From: Candidatus Rhodoferax bjergmarkensis
GTDB taxonomy: Bacteria > Pseudomonadota > Gammaproteobacteria > Burkholderiales > Burkholderiaceae_C
DNA: 64,000 nt
NCBI GenBank assembly: GCA_016708345.1
Contig: JADJFX010000002.1
Span: forward strand, 434,001 to 498,000
Reading direction: 5' to 3'
The notes beneath the pieces were generated by a model, which saw nothing but the letters and a program-made list of their open reading frames with translations, did no database searches and had not been told where the DNA came from. How positions within the stretch are numbered: the stretch's first letter is position 1; the number at the start of each line of letters is the position of its first letter. The position numbers were made by a program, and so were the translations under genes. Below, in pieces: positions 9,037 to 17,290 of the stretch.

Positions 9037-9475
9037 TGATCGACCAGGCCCGGTAAAGCTGCTCAATCAGCAGCACTCTTACAAAAGCATGGGGTAGCGT
9101 CAAGTCCGACAAGCGAATGCGTTCATGGGCTGCTTGCCTGAAGGCCGGGTCCAGGCCATCGGGGCCGCCAATGACCAGCGCCACATCGTCGCCTTCCAGT
9201 TGCCAGTTCGTCAGCTTTTGCGCCAGTGCCACCGTACTCAAGGACGTGCCCCGCTCATCCAGGGCCACGACGCGACAGCCTTTGGGCAGTGCGGCTTCAA
9301 TACGGGAACGTTCCGCCGCATACAGGGATTCCAGCGACTTGGATGCACGCGGCTCAGTCTTGACCGCCTTCAGCTCAATCTTGAGCTCGTGGGGGAATCG
9401 CTTGGCATAGTCATCCCAAGCGGTTTGCGCCCAATCCGGCACACGCTGGCCGACCGCCACGATCAGCAACTTCAC
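9008..9475 (-). CDS. rlmH: 23S rRNA pseudouridine-1915 N3-methyltransferase
   Basis: A 155-residue SPOUT-class methyltransferase of normal family length. The start MKLLIVAVGQRVPDW, the central VVALDERGTSLSTVALA and the SAM-binding knot (LVIGGPDGLDP, then LPHAFVRVLLIEQLYRAW) are diagnostic. It methylates pseudouridine 1915 in helix 69 of 23S rRNA on the 70S ribosome. It follows rsfS by 11 bp; this pairing with the ribosome-silencing factor is conserved in most proteobacteria. Confidence 0.96.
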   Translation of the reverse strand: MKLLIVAVGQRVPDWAQTAWDDYAKRFPHELKIELKAVKTEPRASKSLESLYAAERSRIEAALPKGCRVVALDERGTSLSTVALAQKLTNWQLEGDDVALVIGGPDGLDPAFRQAAHERIRLSDLTLPHAFVRVLLIEQLYRAWSINANHPYHRE

Positions 9476-9486
9476 AAGTCACCCCA

Positions 9487-10206
9487 TCAGGCTTTACGTG
9501 CTGGCGTCTTTTTGGCGGTTGCTTTTTTGGCTGGCGCTTTTTTGGCAGCCACTTTCTTGGACGCAGGTTTGGCGGTTTCTTGGACAACAACTTTTTTAAC
9601 CGGCACTTTCGCAGCGGCGGTTTTGGTCGCGGTTTTCTTCGCAGCCGCCTTTTTGGCCGGTGTTTTCACGCTGGCAGACTTGGCTGCAGCATCCTTTTTG
9701 ATCTGTGCCTTGGAGGGGAAAGCTTCCGCCACCCCTTTCTTGGCAGCATTGGAGCGCTTGAGGCTACCTTCCGATTTGGCGGTTTCTTTCGCGGCTTTCA
9801 CTGGCTTGGCGGCCTCGGCGACTGCTGGTTTGGCCGCCCCCAATTTGAGACGCACCGGCTTTTCGCCCCACAGTTCTTCAAGCTTGTAATACTGGCGAAA
9901 GTTGGGCTGCATGATGTGTACCACGGCTTGCCCGCAATCGACGATGATCCACTCGCCATTGGCCTCGCCCTCCATCCGCGGTTTGGGAAAACCAGCATCC
10001 TTGACCGCATCGCGCACGCTGCTCGCCAGTGCTTTGGTCTGACGGTTGGACGTGCCAGAGGCCATGACAACCCGCTCAAACAGGGACGAAAGATGCTCTG
10101 TATCAAATACCTGAACGTCCTGGGCTTTGACATCCTCCAATCCATCGACGATCGCTCGCTGAAGTTTTTGAATGTCTTTTTTGGCGGGAGTGGTAGTAGT
10201 CATCAA
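9487..10206 (-). CDS. rsfS: Ribosomal silencing factor RsfS with a histone H1-like tail
   Basis: Residues ~10-115 form the RsfS domain (LQRAIVDGLEDVKAQDVQVF, then VMASGTSNRQTKALASSVRDAV and GEWIIVDCGQAVVHIM), which binds uL14 on the 50S subunit and blocks subunit joining in starved cells. The remaining ~120 residues are unusual: a low-complexity stretch of Lys, Ala, Pro and Thr with repeated AAKK/PAKK units, like histone H1 tails or the AlgP family. Total length is 239 residues against ~110-130 for typical RsfS. The start overlaps the nadD stop by four bases. Confidence 0.93.
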   Translation of the reverse strand: MMTTTTPAKKDIQKLQRAIVDGLEDVKAQDVQVFDTEHLSSLFERVVMASGTSNRQTKALASSVRDAVKDAGFPKPRMEGEANGEWIIVDCGQAVVHIMQPNFRQYYKLEELWGEKPVRLKLGAAKPAVAEAAKPVKAAKETAKSEGSLKRSNAAKKGVAEAFPSKAQIKKDAAAKSASVKTPAKKAAAKKTATKTAAAKVPVKKVVVQETAKPASKKVAAKKAPAKKATAKKTPARKA

Positions 10207-10796
10207 GTAGTCTGGTAAAGGTGGTGGTCGTCAATATAACGCGCAACGGGTTCAAAAACCAGAGCGGCAATGCTTTGATGCACTGCAATCCGGGTTCGAA
10301 TATCGGTGGCACTGATCGGCATGGCGGGCATTGGCAGCCGCCTGAAATGCGATTCAAGTGACTTGGGTGTCATAAATCGGGGGGTGGCCCCCATCAAATC
10401 TGCACGCTCAGCTACGCAAATTGTAGCAAGCTGCAAAACCTGCTGCCATTCGTGCCAACCTTGCAGTGCCTGAGCCTGATCTTCCCCAATGACAAGAAAC
10501 AGCTCAGCCTGAGGATGCTGTGCCTTCAATTCACGCAAAGTATCTACCGTGTAACTGGGCCCCAGGCGCTCGGTTTCGCGGGGGTCGACGATGACTTGGG
10601 GCAGTTCGGAAAACGCCAAGTTTGCCATCGCCAGCCGATGCTTGGCAGGCGTCAGAGCACGCGCCTTGTGCCAGGCTTGGCCGGTCGGGATCACGCGCAA
10701 CACATCGAGTTGTAAATTTGCAACCGCTGCCTTCGCCAGTGCCGCATGGGCCAGATGCGGCGGGTCAAACGCGCCGCCAAACACTCCCATTCGCAT
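10203..10796 (-). CDS. nadD: Nicotinate-nucleotide adenylyltransferase
   Basis: A 197-residue NadD. I set the start at ATG 10796 because the nucleotide-binding motif GVFGGAFDPPHLAH follows at once and the codon lies 5 bp after hemF; the longer open frame runs into hemF. The C-terminal ISATDIR motif, typical of nucleotidyl transferases, is present. The enzyme makes nicotinic acid adenine dinucleotide in NAD synthesis. It overlaps rsfS by four bases. A segment at 10374-10427 resembles the 54-bp dispersed repeat of this genome but may simply be native coding sequence. Confidence 0.94.
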   Translation of the reverse strand: MRMGVFGGAFDPPHLAHAALAKAAVANLQLDVLRVIPTGQAWHKARALTPAKHRLAMANLAFSELPQVIVDPRETERLGPSYTVDTLRELKAQHPQAELFLVIGEDQAQALQGWHEWQQVLQLATICVAERADLMGATPRFMTPKSLESHFRRLPMPAMPISATDIRTRIAVHQSIAALVFEPVARYIDDHHLYQTT

Positions 10797-10801
10797 CGGC
10801 A

Positions 10802-11746
10802 CTAAACCCACGCGCGACGCACCAAAAACTTGCTGTACAACTCGGCCTCCGGCGAGCCCGCCGGCGGCACATTCTGATAAGACCAACTGACCAGCGGCGG
10901 CATGGACAACAATATCGACTCTGTGCGCCCGCCGGACTGCAAGCCAAAATGCGTGCCGCGATCCCACACCAGATTAAATTCAACATAACGGCCACGACGA
11001 TACAGCTGAAACGCGCGCTCTCGCTCGCCATAAGCCAAGGTTTGGCGACGTTCCACAATCGGCAGGTAAGCCGCCAAGAAAGAATCGCCCACCGCCTGCA
11101 TGAGTCCCAGGCTCTTGTCAAAACCCAGCTCGGAAAAATCATCAAAAAAGATGCCGCCCACACCACGCTGTTCTGCGCGATGCTTCAGGTAAAAATACTC
11201 ATCACACCAGGTTTTGAAGCGGGGGTACTTGTCCTCGCCATAGGGCGCAAGCGCCGCTTTGCAGGTGGTATGGAAATGCACGGCGTCTTCTTCAAAGCCG
11301 TAGTAGGGCGTCAAATCCATGCCGCCACCAAACCAGCACACCTCTTTGCCATCACTGCCGGTGGCTGCCAACATGCGCACATTCATGTGCACAGTGGGCA
11401 CATAGGGGTTGCGTGGATGGAACACCAGCGACACACCCATGGCCTCAAACGGCGCACCAGAGAGCTCCGGGCGATGCTGCGTCGCTGAAGGCGGCAGCTT
11501 GGGGCCGCGCACATGTGAAAAGCCGCAACCAGCGCGCTCGAACAACGCACCACCTTCCAGAATCTTCGTGATGCCATTGCCCTGCAGCATCTCGCCCGGA
11601 GCCTTTTTCCATGCATCGGTCAAAAATGCAGCACCGTCCAGCGCCGCAATTGCGTCGGTAATGCTGGCCTGCAGACCCTGCAAATAAGCACGCACGACCT
11701 CGGTGCGCGAGCCGGGAGCATCAAGCGCCTTCATGCTTGCATTCAA
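10802..11746 (-). CDS. hemF: Aerobic coproporphyrinogen III oxidase
   Basis: A 314-residue oxygen-dependent coproporphyrinogen oxidase. Conserved blocks include FERAGCGFSHVRG, HPRNPYVPTVHMNVR, CWFGGGMDLTPYYGFEED, KYPRFKTWCDEYF, GGIFFDDF and NLVWDRGTHFGLQSGGR. It carries out the two oxidative decarboxylations giving protoporphyrinogen IX in heme synthesis. Its start overlaps the purD stop by four bases (ATGA), and nadD follows after 5 bp. Confidence 0.97.
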   Translation of the reverse strand: MNASMKALDAPGSRTEVVRAYLQGLQASITDAIAALDGAAFLTDAWKKAPGEMLQGNGITKILEGGALFERAGCGFSHVRGPKLPPSATQHRPELSGAPFEAMGVSLVFHPRNPYVPTVHMNVRMLAATGSDGKEVCWFGGGMDLTPYYGFEEDAVHFHTTCKAALAPYGEDKYPRFKTWCDEYFYLKHRAEQRGVGGIFFDDFSELGFDKSLGLMQAVGDSFLAAYLPIVERRQTLAYGERERAFQLYRRGRYVEFNLVWDRGTHFGLQSGGRTESILLSMPPLVSWSYQNVPPAGSPEAELYSKFLVRRAWV

Positions 11747-13035
11747 CTTTTAACCGCTAGGTGGCCGATGTCGGTGCGGTACTGCATGCCATCAAAGTGG
11801 ATACCCTGCGCCACATCATAGGCACGCTGCTGCGCCTGCTTGATGTTGTCCGCCAGCACCGTCACACACATCACGCGCCCGCCGGAAGTGACCAGCTGAC
11901 CGTCTTGCATCGCCGTGCCCGCGTGGAAAACGACGGCATCATCCTCAATCTTGGGGATCCCGGTGATGGTGTCCCCCTTGCGCGGGTGCAGCGGGTAGCC
12001 ATGGGCCGCCATCACCACGCCCAAGGCAATGCGTCGGTCCCACTGCAGCTCAATAGTGTCAAGTCGCCCGTGGGGGCCGGGCTCAGTCGCAGCCATCATC
12101 ACGTCCACCAGATCTGTTTTCAGGCGCATCAAAATTGGCTGGGTCTCGGGGTCACCCATGCGGCAGTTAAATTCCAGCGTTTTGGGATGCCCCTGCGCAT
12201 CGATCATCAGGCCAGCGTAAAGAAAGCCAGTGTAGACAATGCCGTCCGCCTCCATGCCACGAATGGTGGGCAAGATGATTTCGCGCATGGCACGCGCATG
12301 CACATCGGGCGTGACCACCGGCGCGGGGGAATATGCACCCATGCCGCCGGTGTTTGGCCCTTCATCGCCGTCCAGCAAACGCTTATGGTCCTGGCTGGTG
12401 GCCAGTGTGACCACGTTCTTGCCGTCGCACATCACAATGAAGCTGGCCTCTTCGCCAGTCAAAAATTCTTCGATCACCACTCTGGCACCGCCCTCGTTGT
12501 GCGTCACCCCCAAAGTGTTGTCCACCAACATGAAGTCCACCGCCTCATGCGCTTGGGCCAGGCTCAATGCCACCACCACGCCCTTGCCTGCGGCCAAACC
12601 ATCGGCCTTGACGACAATGGGCGCGCCCATTTTGTCCACGTAAGCGTGCGCTGCCACCGGGTCGGAAAAGGTTTCGTATTCAGCGGTCGGGATGCCATGG
12701 CGCTTCATAAAAGCTTTGGAAAAGGCCTTGGAACTCTCTAGCTGCGCCGCCGCCCGGGTCGGGCCAAACACGCGCAGGCCATGCTTGCGGAATTCATCCA
12801 CCACACCGGCGGCCAGCGGTGCCTCCGGCCCCACCACCGTAAATGCTATCTTTTTGGAAGCTGCCCACGCACGCAGTTCCTGCACATCCGTGATATTGAG
12901 GTTCTCAAGCCGGGCCCCCGATGCGGTCCCGCCATTGCCCGGTGCCACAAAAACCTTGCGCACCTTGGGCGACTGCGCCAGTTTCCAGGCCAGGGCATGT
13001 TCACGGCCACCGCCGCCAATCACTAATATTTTCAT
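11743..13035 (-). CDS. purD: Phosphoribosylamine-glycine ligase
   Basis: A 430-residue ATP-grasp ligase, full family length. Markers are MKILVIGGGGREHALAWKLA, VVGPEAPLAAGVVDEF, PIVVKADGLAAGKGVVVA, PNTGGMGAYSPAPV and LEFNCRMGDPETQ. It makes glycinamide ribonucleotide, the second step of purine synthesis. It overlaps yebC and hemF by four bases each, so it is probably in one operon with them. The segment 12845-12898 weakly resembles the antisense strand of the 54-bp repeat, but the protein there aligns normally to PurD, so I do not call it a copy. Confidence 0.97.
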   Translation of the reverse strand: MKILVIGGGGREHALAWKLAQSPKVRKVFVAPGNGGTASGARLENLNITDVQELRAWAASKKIAFTVVGPEAPLAAGVVDEFRKHGLRVFGPTRAAAQLESSKAFSKAFMKRHGIPTAEYETFSDPVAAHAYVDKMGAPIVVKADGLAAGKGVVVALSLAQAHEAVDFMLVDNTLGVTHNEGGARVVIEEFLTGEEASFIVMCDGKNVVTLATSQDHKRLLDGDEGPNTGGMGAYSPAPVVTPDVHARAMREIILPTIRGMEADGIVYTGFLYAGLMIDAQGHPKTLEFNCRMGDPETQPILMRLKTDLVDVMMAATEPGPHGRLDTIELQWDRRIALGVVMAAHGYPLHPRKGDTITGIPKIEDDAVVFHAGTAMQDGQLVTSGGRVMCVTVLADNIKQAQQRAYDVAQGIHFDGMQYRTDIGHLAVKS

Positions 13036-13766
13036 AAGGCGGTGCTGTCAAAATTTGCGTTGTGGTAAATGTTTTGCGTGTCATCCAGCTCTTCCAGCAC
13101 GTCCAGCAGTCTTTGCATGCGCGCGGCCTCGTCACCGCTCAGCTCAATCGGGTTTTCCGGCCGCATGGTCACCTCGGCCATTTCAGGCTTTAAACCTGCC
13201 GCTTCCAGCGCGTTTTTGACGGCTTCAAAATCAGCAAATGCGGTCAAGACCTCGATGGCGCCGTCTTCATCCGTGATCACATCTTCAGCGCCAGCCTCCA
13301 GCGCCACCTCCATCACCTTGTCTTCACTGGTGCCCGGCGCAAAGATCAGCTGACCGCAATGTTTGAACTGGAAAGCCACCGAGCCTTCCGTTCCCATGTT
13401 GCCGCCGTGTTTGCTGAAGGCGTGGCGCACCTCGGCCACGGTGCGCACCTTGTTGTCGGTCATGGTGTCCACGATGATGGCCGCGCCGCCAATGCCGTAA
13501 CCTTCGTAGCGTATCTCTTCGTAGCTCATGCCATCCAGCGTGCCGGTGGCCTTGTCAATGTTGTACTTGACGCGGTCAGCCGGCATATTGGCAGCCTTGG
13601 CACGCTCAACCGCCAGGCGCAGGCGCGGGTTGGTACTCAAATCGCCCCCACCCGCACGGGCGGCCACCGTGATTTCACGAATGATGCGCGTCCAGATCTT
13701 GCCCCGTTTTTCGTCCTGCCGCCCCTTGCGGTGCTGAATATTGGCCCATTTGCTGTGTCCTGCCAC
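13032..13766 (-). CDS. YebC/PmpR family protein
   Basis: A 244-residue member of the YebC/TACO1 family, recognised from MAGHSKWANIQHRKGRQDEKR, then FTR-like IRE..VAARAGG, NPRLRLAVERAKAANMP and YEGYGIGGAAIIVDTMTDN. Members were described as transcription regulators and more recently as translation factors that relieve ribosome stalling at proline stretches. It is the first gene of the minus-strand operon leading into purD. The divergent HerA-like gene starts 58 bp away, so both promoters must lie in that short gap. Confidence 0.95.
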   Translation of the reverse strand: MAGHSKWANIQHRKGRQDEKRGKIWTRIIREITVAARAGGGDLSTNPRLRLAVERAKAANMPADRVKYNIDKATGTLDGMSYEEIRYEGYGIGGAAIIVDTMTDNKVRTVAEVRHAFSKHGGNMGTEGSVAFQFKHCGQLIFAPGTSEDKVMEVALEAGAEDVITDEDGAIEVLTAFADFEAVKNALEAAGLKPEMAEVTMRPENPIELSGDEAARMQRLLDVLEELDDTQNIYHNANFDSTAL

Positions 13767-13824
13767 AAAGAATCCTTTAAAAATTCGTTACGCTATACGT
13801 TTGATTGTACTTTTCGAGAGCACC

Positions 13825-15414
13825 ATGCCTGAACCGATCCTGATTGCCCAGCGCGGCAAAACCCAATGTTTCCTGCTTCCTGACAAAGCCAACCGCCATG
13901 GCCTCATCACCGGTGCCACCGGCACGGGCAAAACCATCACCCTGCAAACCTTGGCTGAGGGCTTTTCCCGAATCGGCGTTCCGGTCTTCATGGCCGATAT
14001 CAAAGGCGACCTGACCGGCATCTCCCAGCCCGGAGCTTTGGGAGATAAATTAGCCAAAATCCTTACAGAACATGCGCTACCAGCTCCTGAATTTATAGCA
14101 TTTCCGACCACTTTGTGGGACGTTTTTGGCGAACAGGGTCATCCGGTGCGCGCCACCGTCAGCGACCTGGGGCCCTTGTTGTTGGCCCGTATGCTCAACC
14201 TGAACGAGACCCAGGCCGGGGTGTTGCAGCTGGTCTTCAAGATTGCCGACGACGAGGGCCTCTTGTTGCTGGACATGAAAGACCTGCGCGCCATGTGCCA
14301 ATTGGTGGGGGACAACGCCAGCGACTTCACGACCGAATACGGCAACATCAGTGCCGCCAGCATTGGTGCCATCCAGCGCGGGCTGATGCAGATTGAGCAA
14401 CAAGGCGGCGACCTGTTTTTTGGCGAACCCATGCTCAACATCGCCGACTTTTTGCAGACCGACACCAGCGGACGCGGCGTCATCAACGTGCTGGCTGCCG
14501 ACAAGCTGATGAACGCACCGCGCCTGTACGCCACCTTCCTGCTGTGGATGCTGAGCGAACTTTTCGAAAGCCTGCCCGAAGTAGGCGATCTGGACAAACC
14601 CAAAATCGTCTTTTTCTTTGACGAAGCGCACCTGTTGTTCAACGACGCCCCCAAGGTGCTGATCGAACGCATTGAACTGGTGGTGCGGCTGGTGCGCTCC
14701 AAAGGCGTGGGCGTGTATTTTGTGACGCAAAACCCGCTGGACATCCCCGACACGGTGCTCGCCCAGCTGGGCAACCGGGTGCAGCACGCTCTGCGCGCCT
14801 TTACGCCGCGCGACCAGAAAGCCGTCAAATCCGCAGCGCAAACCATGCGGCAAAATCCCCAGCTCGATATTGAGGCCGCCATTACCGAGCTGGGCGTGGG
14901 CGAAGCGCTGGTGAGTTTTCTGGACGAAAAAGGCCGCCCTGCTGTGACGGAACGCGTTTTTGTGCTGCCCCCAGCTAGCCAGATCGGCCCCATCACCCCC
15001 GAGCAGCGCAAGACCTTGATCAGCGAATCCATCGTGGCCGGGGTTTACGAAAAGCATCTGGACCGCGAATCGGCCTTTGAGAAGATCAAGGGCCGGGTTG
15101 AAACACGCCAGCCAGAGCAAAACAGCCTACCCAGCCAGGCGGGAACTGGCTCCCCGTCGCCCACCTACACCACTACCAATCCAGCGCCAGCGGCTCCACA
15201 GCCTGCTGCGCCTGCGGGTGGCAGCCTGCTCGACAGCCTTGGCAACCTGTTTGGCGGTGGCGCGCGCCGCACCCGCTCCAGCGCCGGTGAACAACTGATC
15301 CGCAGCGCCGCCAGTTCCATCGGCCGCGAAGTGGGGCGACAGGTCATGCGTGGGGTGATGGGGAGTATTTTTGGGGTGGGAGGCGGTGAGCCTTGTTTGC
15401 GGCGCGGTGAATAA
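13825..15414 (+). CDS. HerA-like ATPase, YjgR family (DUF853)
   Basis: A 529-residue P-loop ATPase closely matching E. coli YjgR in what I recall of that family. ANRHGLITGATGTGKTITLQ is the Walker A region (residues ~22-40), KPKIVFFFDEAHLLFNDAPK is Walker B, and FVTQNPLDIPDTVLAQLGNR is sensor-like. The C-terminus has a variable Pro/Ala-rich linker and a final basic segment. The start at ATG 13825 follows GAGAG; an upstream ATG in frame overlaps yebC and is unlikely. Function is uncertain (HerA relatives pump or translocate DNA). Residues ~75-92 are encoded by a 54-bp repeat copy in antisense. Confidence 0.92.
   Translation: MPEPILIAQRGKTQCFLLPDKANRHGLITGATGTGKTITLQTLAEGFSRIGVPVFMADIKGDLTGISQPGALGDKLAKILTEHALPAPEFIAFPTTLWDVFGEQGHPVRATVSDLGPLLLARMLNLNETQAGVLQLVFKIADDEGLLLLDMKDLRAMCQLVGDNASDFTTEYGNISAASIGAIQRGLMQIEQQGGDLFFGEPMLNIADFLQTDTSGRGVINVLAADKLMNAPRLYATFLLWMLSELFESLPEVGDLDKPKIVFFFDEAHLLFNDAPKVLIERIELVVRLVRSKGVGVYFVTQNPLDIPDTVLAQLGNRVQHALRAFTPRDQKAVKSAAQTMRQNPQLDIEAAITELGVGEALVSFLDEKGRPAVTERVFVLPPASQIGPITPEQRKTLISESIVAGVYEKHLDRESAFEKIKGRVETRQPEQNSLPSQAGTGSPSPTYTTTNPAPAAPQPAAPAGGSLLDSLGNLFGGGARRTRSSAGEQLIRSAASSIGREVGRQVMRGVMGSIFGVGGGEPCLRRGE
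14047..14100 (-). repeat. 54-bp dispersed repeat inside the HerA-like gene
   Basis: Read on the minus strand, it has the family landmarks in order: GCTAT, AGCTG, GCGCA, GTTCT, AGG, GGC and AATT, with total length 54 bp. It is antisense to the gene and read there as KLAKILTEHALPAPEFIA. The spacing between flanking conserved residues is the same as I recall for E. coli YjgR, so the repeat may have replaced rather than lengthened a linker. Confidence 0.6.
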
Positions 15415-15445
15415 CCTGAACGAACCGGATTGGCTTGGATGATTG

Positions 15446-16336
15446 ATGACACTTGAAAAGGTGAGCGTCAATTCTGAGCCCAAGGATTCGGGCGCTGTGA
15501 CCTGGTTCGTGGACGAGGCTGGTGACCCTACGCTTTTTGGAAAAGGCGGCAAGGTTGTCGCCGCCACTGAGGGCTGCTCACGGTTTTTTATTGCCGGAAA
15601 GCTGGAGTGCCGCGACGTGGACGCGCTGACTGCTGATCTGGAGCGCCTGCGCAAGGATGTGGTGTCGGACCCTTTTTTCAAGGATGTGCCCTCACTGGAC
15701 CCGGCGCGCAAACGCACCGCTGTGCATTTCCACGCCAAAGACGATCCGCCTGAGGTCCGGTTCATGGTTTACAAGTTGTTGGCGCTGCATGACTTGCGCT
15801 TTGTGGCTGGGGTGCGCGACAAGTTGCGTTTGGTGGACTACGCCCTGCAGCGGCATAGGATCGACCCCGCGTACCGCTACGATCCGGCCGGGCATGAGTT
15901 GTATGACGAGCTGACCTGGCACCTATTTTCCCGGTTGCATGGCTGGAGTGACCACAAAATTGTGTTCGCGCAGCGCGGGCACAAGCCCCGTACCAAGGCA
16001 TTTGTGGACGCTATTGCCCACGAGGGCGACGGGTTTGCGCGGGACTTTGGCTTGTCAAAGCCCAAGCCAACGGAGGTGTTGTGTTCGGTGCCCAAGGACC
16101 ATGCGGGGCTGCAGGCGGTCGATTACTACCTGTGGGCGTTACAGCGCTTCTACGAGAGGGGCGAGGCCAGATACCTGAATTTTGTGTGGCCGCAGACGCT
16201 GGAGGTCTTGGACTTGGATGCCCCGCCCCCGCGCAAGGGCAAGAAAGCCACGAATCAAAGTGGCATCTTCAATAAAGAACACCCGCTGACTTTGGAAAGT
16301 AGAGCGGGTGTTGGGAAGATGGATCGAGAGATATAG
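15446..16336 (+). CDS. DUF3800 domain protein
   Basis: A 296-residue protein of the DUF3800 family, recognised from WFVDEAGDPTLFGKGG near the N-terminus and LQAVDYYLWALQRFYERGEAR near the C-terminus, with conserved acidic residues of a presumed nuclease-like fold. Function is unknown; members are common in mobile and defence-associated regions, so lateral acquisition is plausible. ATG 15446 is chosen over a TTG one codon upstream. It follows the HerA-like gene by 31 bp. Near its 3' end the coding sequence includes a perfect 10-bp inverted repeat (16278-16287 with 16303-16312). Confidence 0.85.
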   Translation: MTLEKVSVNSEPKDSGAVTWFVDEAGDPTLFGKGGKVVAATEGCSRFFIAGKLECRDVDALTADLERLRKDVVSDPFFKDVPSLDPARKRTAVHFHAKDDPPEVRFMVYKLLALHDLRFVAGVRDKLRLVDYALQRHRIDPAYRYDPAGHELYDELTWHLFSRLHGWSDHKIVFAQRGHKPRTKAFVDAIAHEGDGFARDFGLSKPKPTEVLCSVPKDHAGLQAVDYYLWALQRFYERGEARYLNFVWPQTLEVLDLDAPPPRKGKKATNQSGIFNKEHPLTLESRAGVGKMDREI

Positions 16337-16356
16337 GATGAACCAAATCACCTCAC

Positions 16357-16376
16357 GGCTTGAAGCCGATTTTTGT
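16357..16376 (+). terminator. Rho-independent terminator after the DUF3800 gene
   Basis: CGGCTT and AAGCCG form a short stem with a tiny loop, followed by ATTTTTGT. It lies 20 bp past the DUF3800 stop and ahead of upp. Confidence 0.65.
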
Positions 16377-16520
16377 CTCTCGACAGTTTGATTATAACGA
16401 GGACACTGCCCTCAACTTAGGCTCGATTCGTGAGGTACGGGCCACAGGAAACAGAAACCACGCCAGGCTACCCCCATCTTCACCACATTTCAACGCCCGC
16501 TCACAAATACCCTACCCACC

Positions 16521-17174
16521 ATGCAATCCATCACTCCCTCCGCCCAAACCCAGCTTCACCTCATCAGCCACCCGCTGGTGCAGCACAAGCTGACCCTGAT
16601 GCGCAAGAAGGAGGCCAGCACCACCACCTTTCGCACGCTGCTCAATGAACTGAGCAGCCTGATGGCTTATGAGGTCACGCGCGACATGTTGCTGCAGGAT
16701 GTGGCGATTGAAACCCCGCTGGAACCCATGACCGGTCAGGTGATTGATGGCAAGAAGCTGGTGTTCGCGTCGATTCTGCGGGCAGGCAACGGCATTCTGG
16801 ACGGCATGCTGACGGTGGTGCCGGGTGCGCGGGTCGGTCACATTGGCCTGTACCGCGACCCCAAGACGCTGCAGGCGGTGGAGTATTACTTCAAGATGCC
16901 GCAGGACATGCACGAACGCGACGTGATTGTGGTGGACCCGATGCTGGCCACCGGCAACTCGGCGGCAGCGGCCATCACCCGGCTCAAGGCCTGCAAGCCA
17001 AAGTCCATCAAATTCGTCTGCTTGGTCAGTTGCCCGCAAGGGATCAATACGTTGCACCAAGCCCACCCGGAGGTCGCCATTTACACCGCAGCCGTTGACC
17101 GTGAACTCAACGAGCACGGTTACATCCTGCCGGGGCTGGGTGATGCGGGGGACCGGATTTTCGGCACGCAGTAG
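16521..17174 (+). CDS. upp: Uracil phosphoribosyltransferase
   Basis: A 217-residue UPRTase. Family blocks are HPLVQHKLTLMRKKEASTTT, FRTLLNELSSLMAYEVTRDM, ASILRAGNGILDGML, the PRPP-binding VVDPMLATGNSAAAAI and the uracil-binding GYILPGLGDAGDRIFGT. It converts uracil and PRPP to UMP in pyrimidine salvage. It stands alone on the plus strand, converging with purN; a 54-bp repeat copy fills the gap between them. Confidence 0.97.
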   Translation: MQSITPSAQTQLHLISHPLVQHKLTLMRKKEASTTTFRTLLNELSSLMAYEVTRDMLLQDVAIETPLEPMTGQVIDGKKLVFASILRAGNGILDGMLTVVPGARVGHIGLYRDPKTLQAVEYYFKMPQDMHERDVIVVDPMLATGNSAAAAITRLKACKPKSIKFVCLVSCPQGINTLHQAHPEVAIYTAAVDRELNEHGYILPGLGDAGDRIFGTQ

Positions 17175-17234
17175 CTTCTTGGCAAGACGGCTGCCCTGCC
17201 CCACCCCGGCAAACGTCAGCGAAAAAATCAAGTA

Positions 17235-17290
17235 TAAAAATAGCCTCTAGCGCATATAGAACGTGCGCAAGCAGCTACTATTTTTGTAGC
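17235..17290 (-). repeat. 54-bp dispersed repeat forming the 3' end of purN
   Basis: On the minus strand it reads GCTAC, then ATAGTAGCTGCTTGCGCACG, TTCTATATGCGCTAGAGGC and an AT-rich end, a nearly perfect family copy. It overlaps the last codons of purN and supplies its TAG stop, and it lies between the convergent genes upp and purN. Confidence 0.85.

Noticed and set aside
10374..10427. A further possible 54-bp repeat copy inside nadD
   Set aside because: Length and several landmarks fit, but the residues could be native NadD sequence and the match is weaker than in the listed copies.
12845..12898. A possible antisense repeat copy in purD
   Set aside because: Only the first ~30 bases match, and the encoded residues align normally with PurD proteins without an insertion.
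15446..16336. HerA-like plus DUF3800 as a two-gene defence system
   Set aside because: The ATPase is of the YjgR housekeeping type; adjacency alone, without other defence genes, is not enough.
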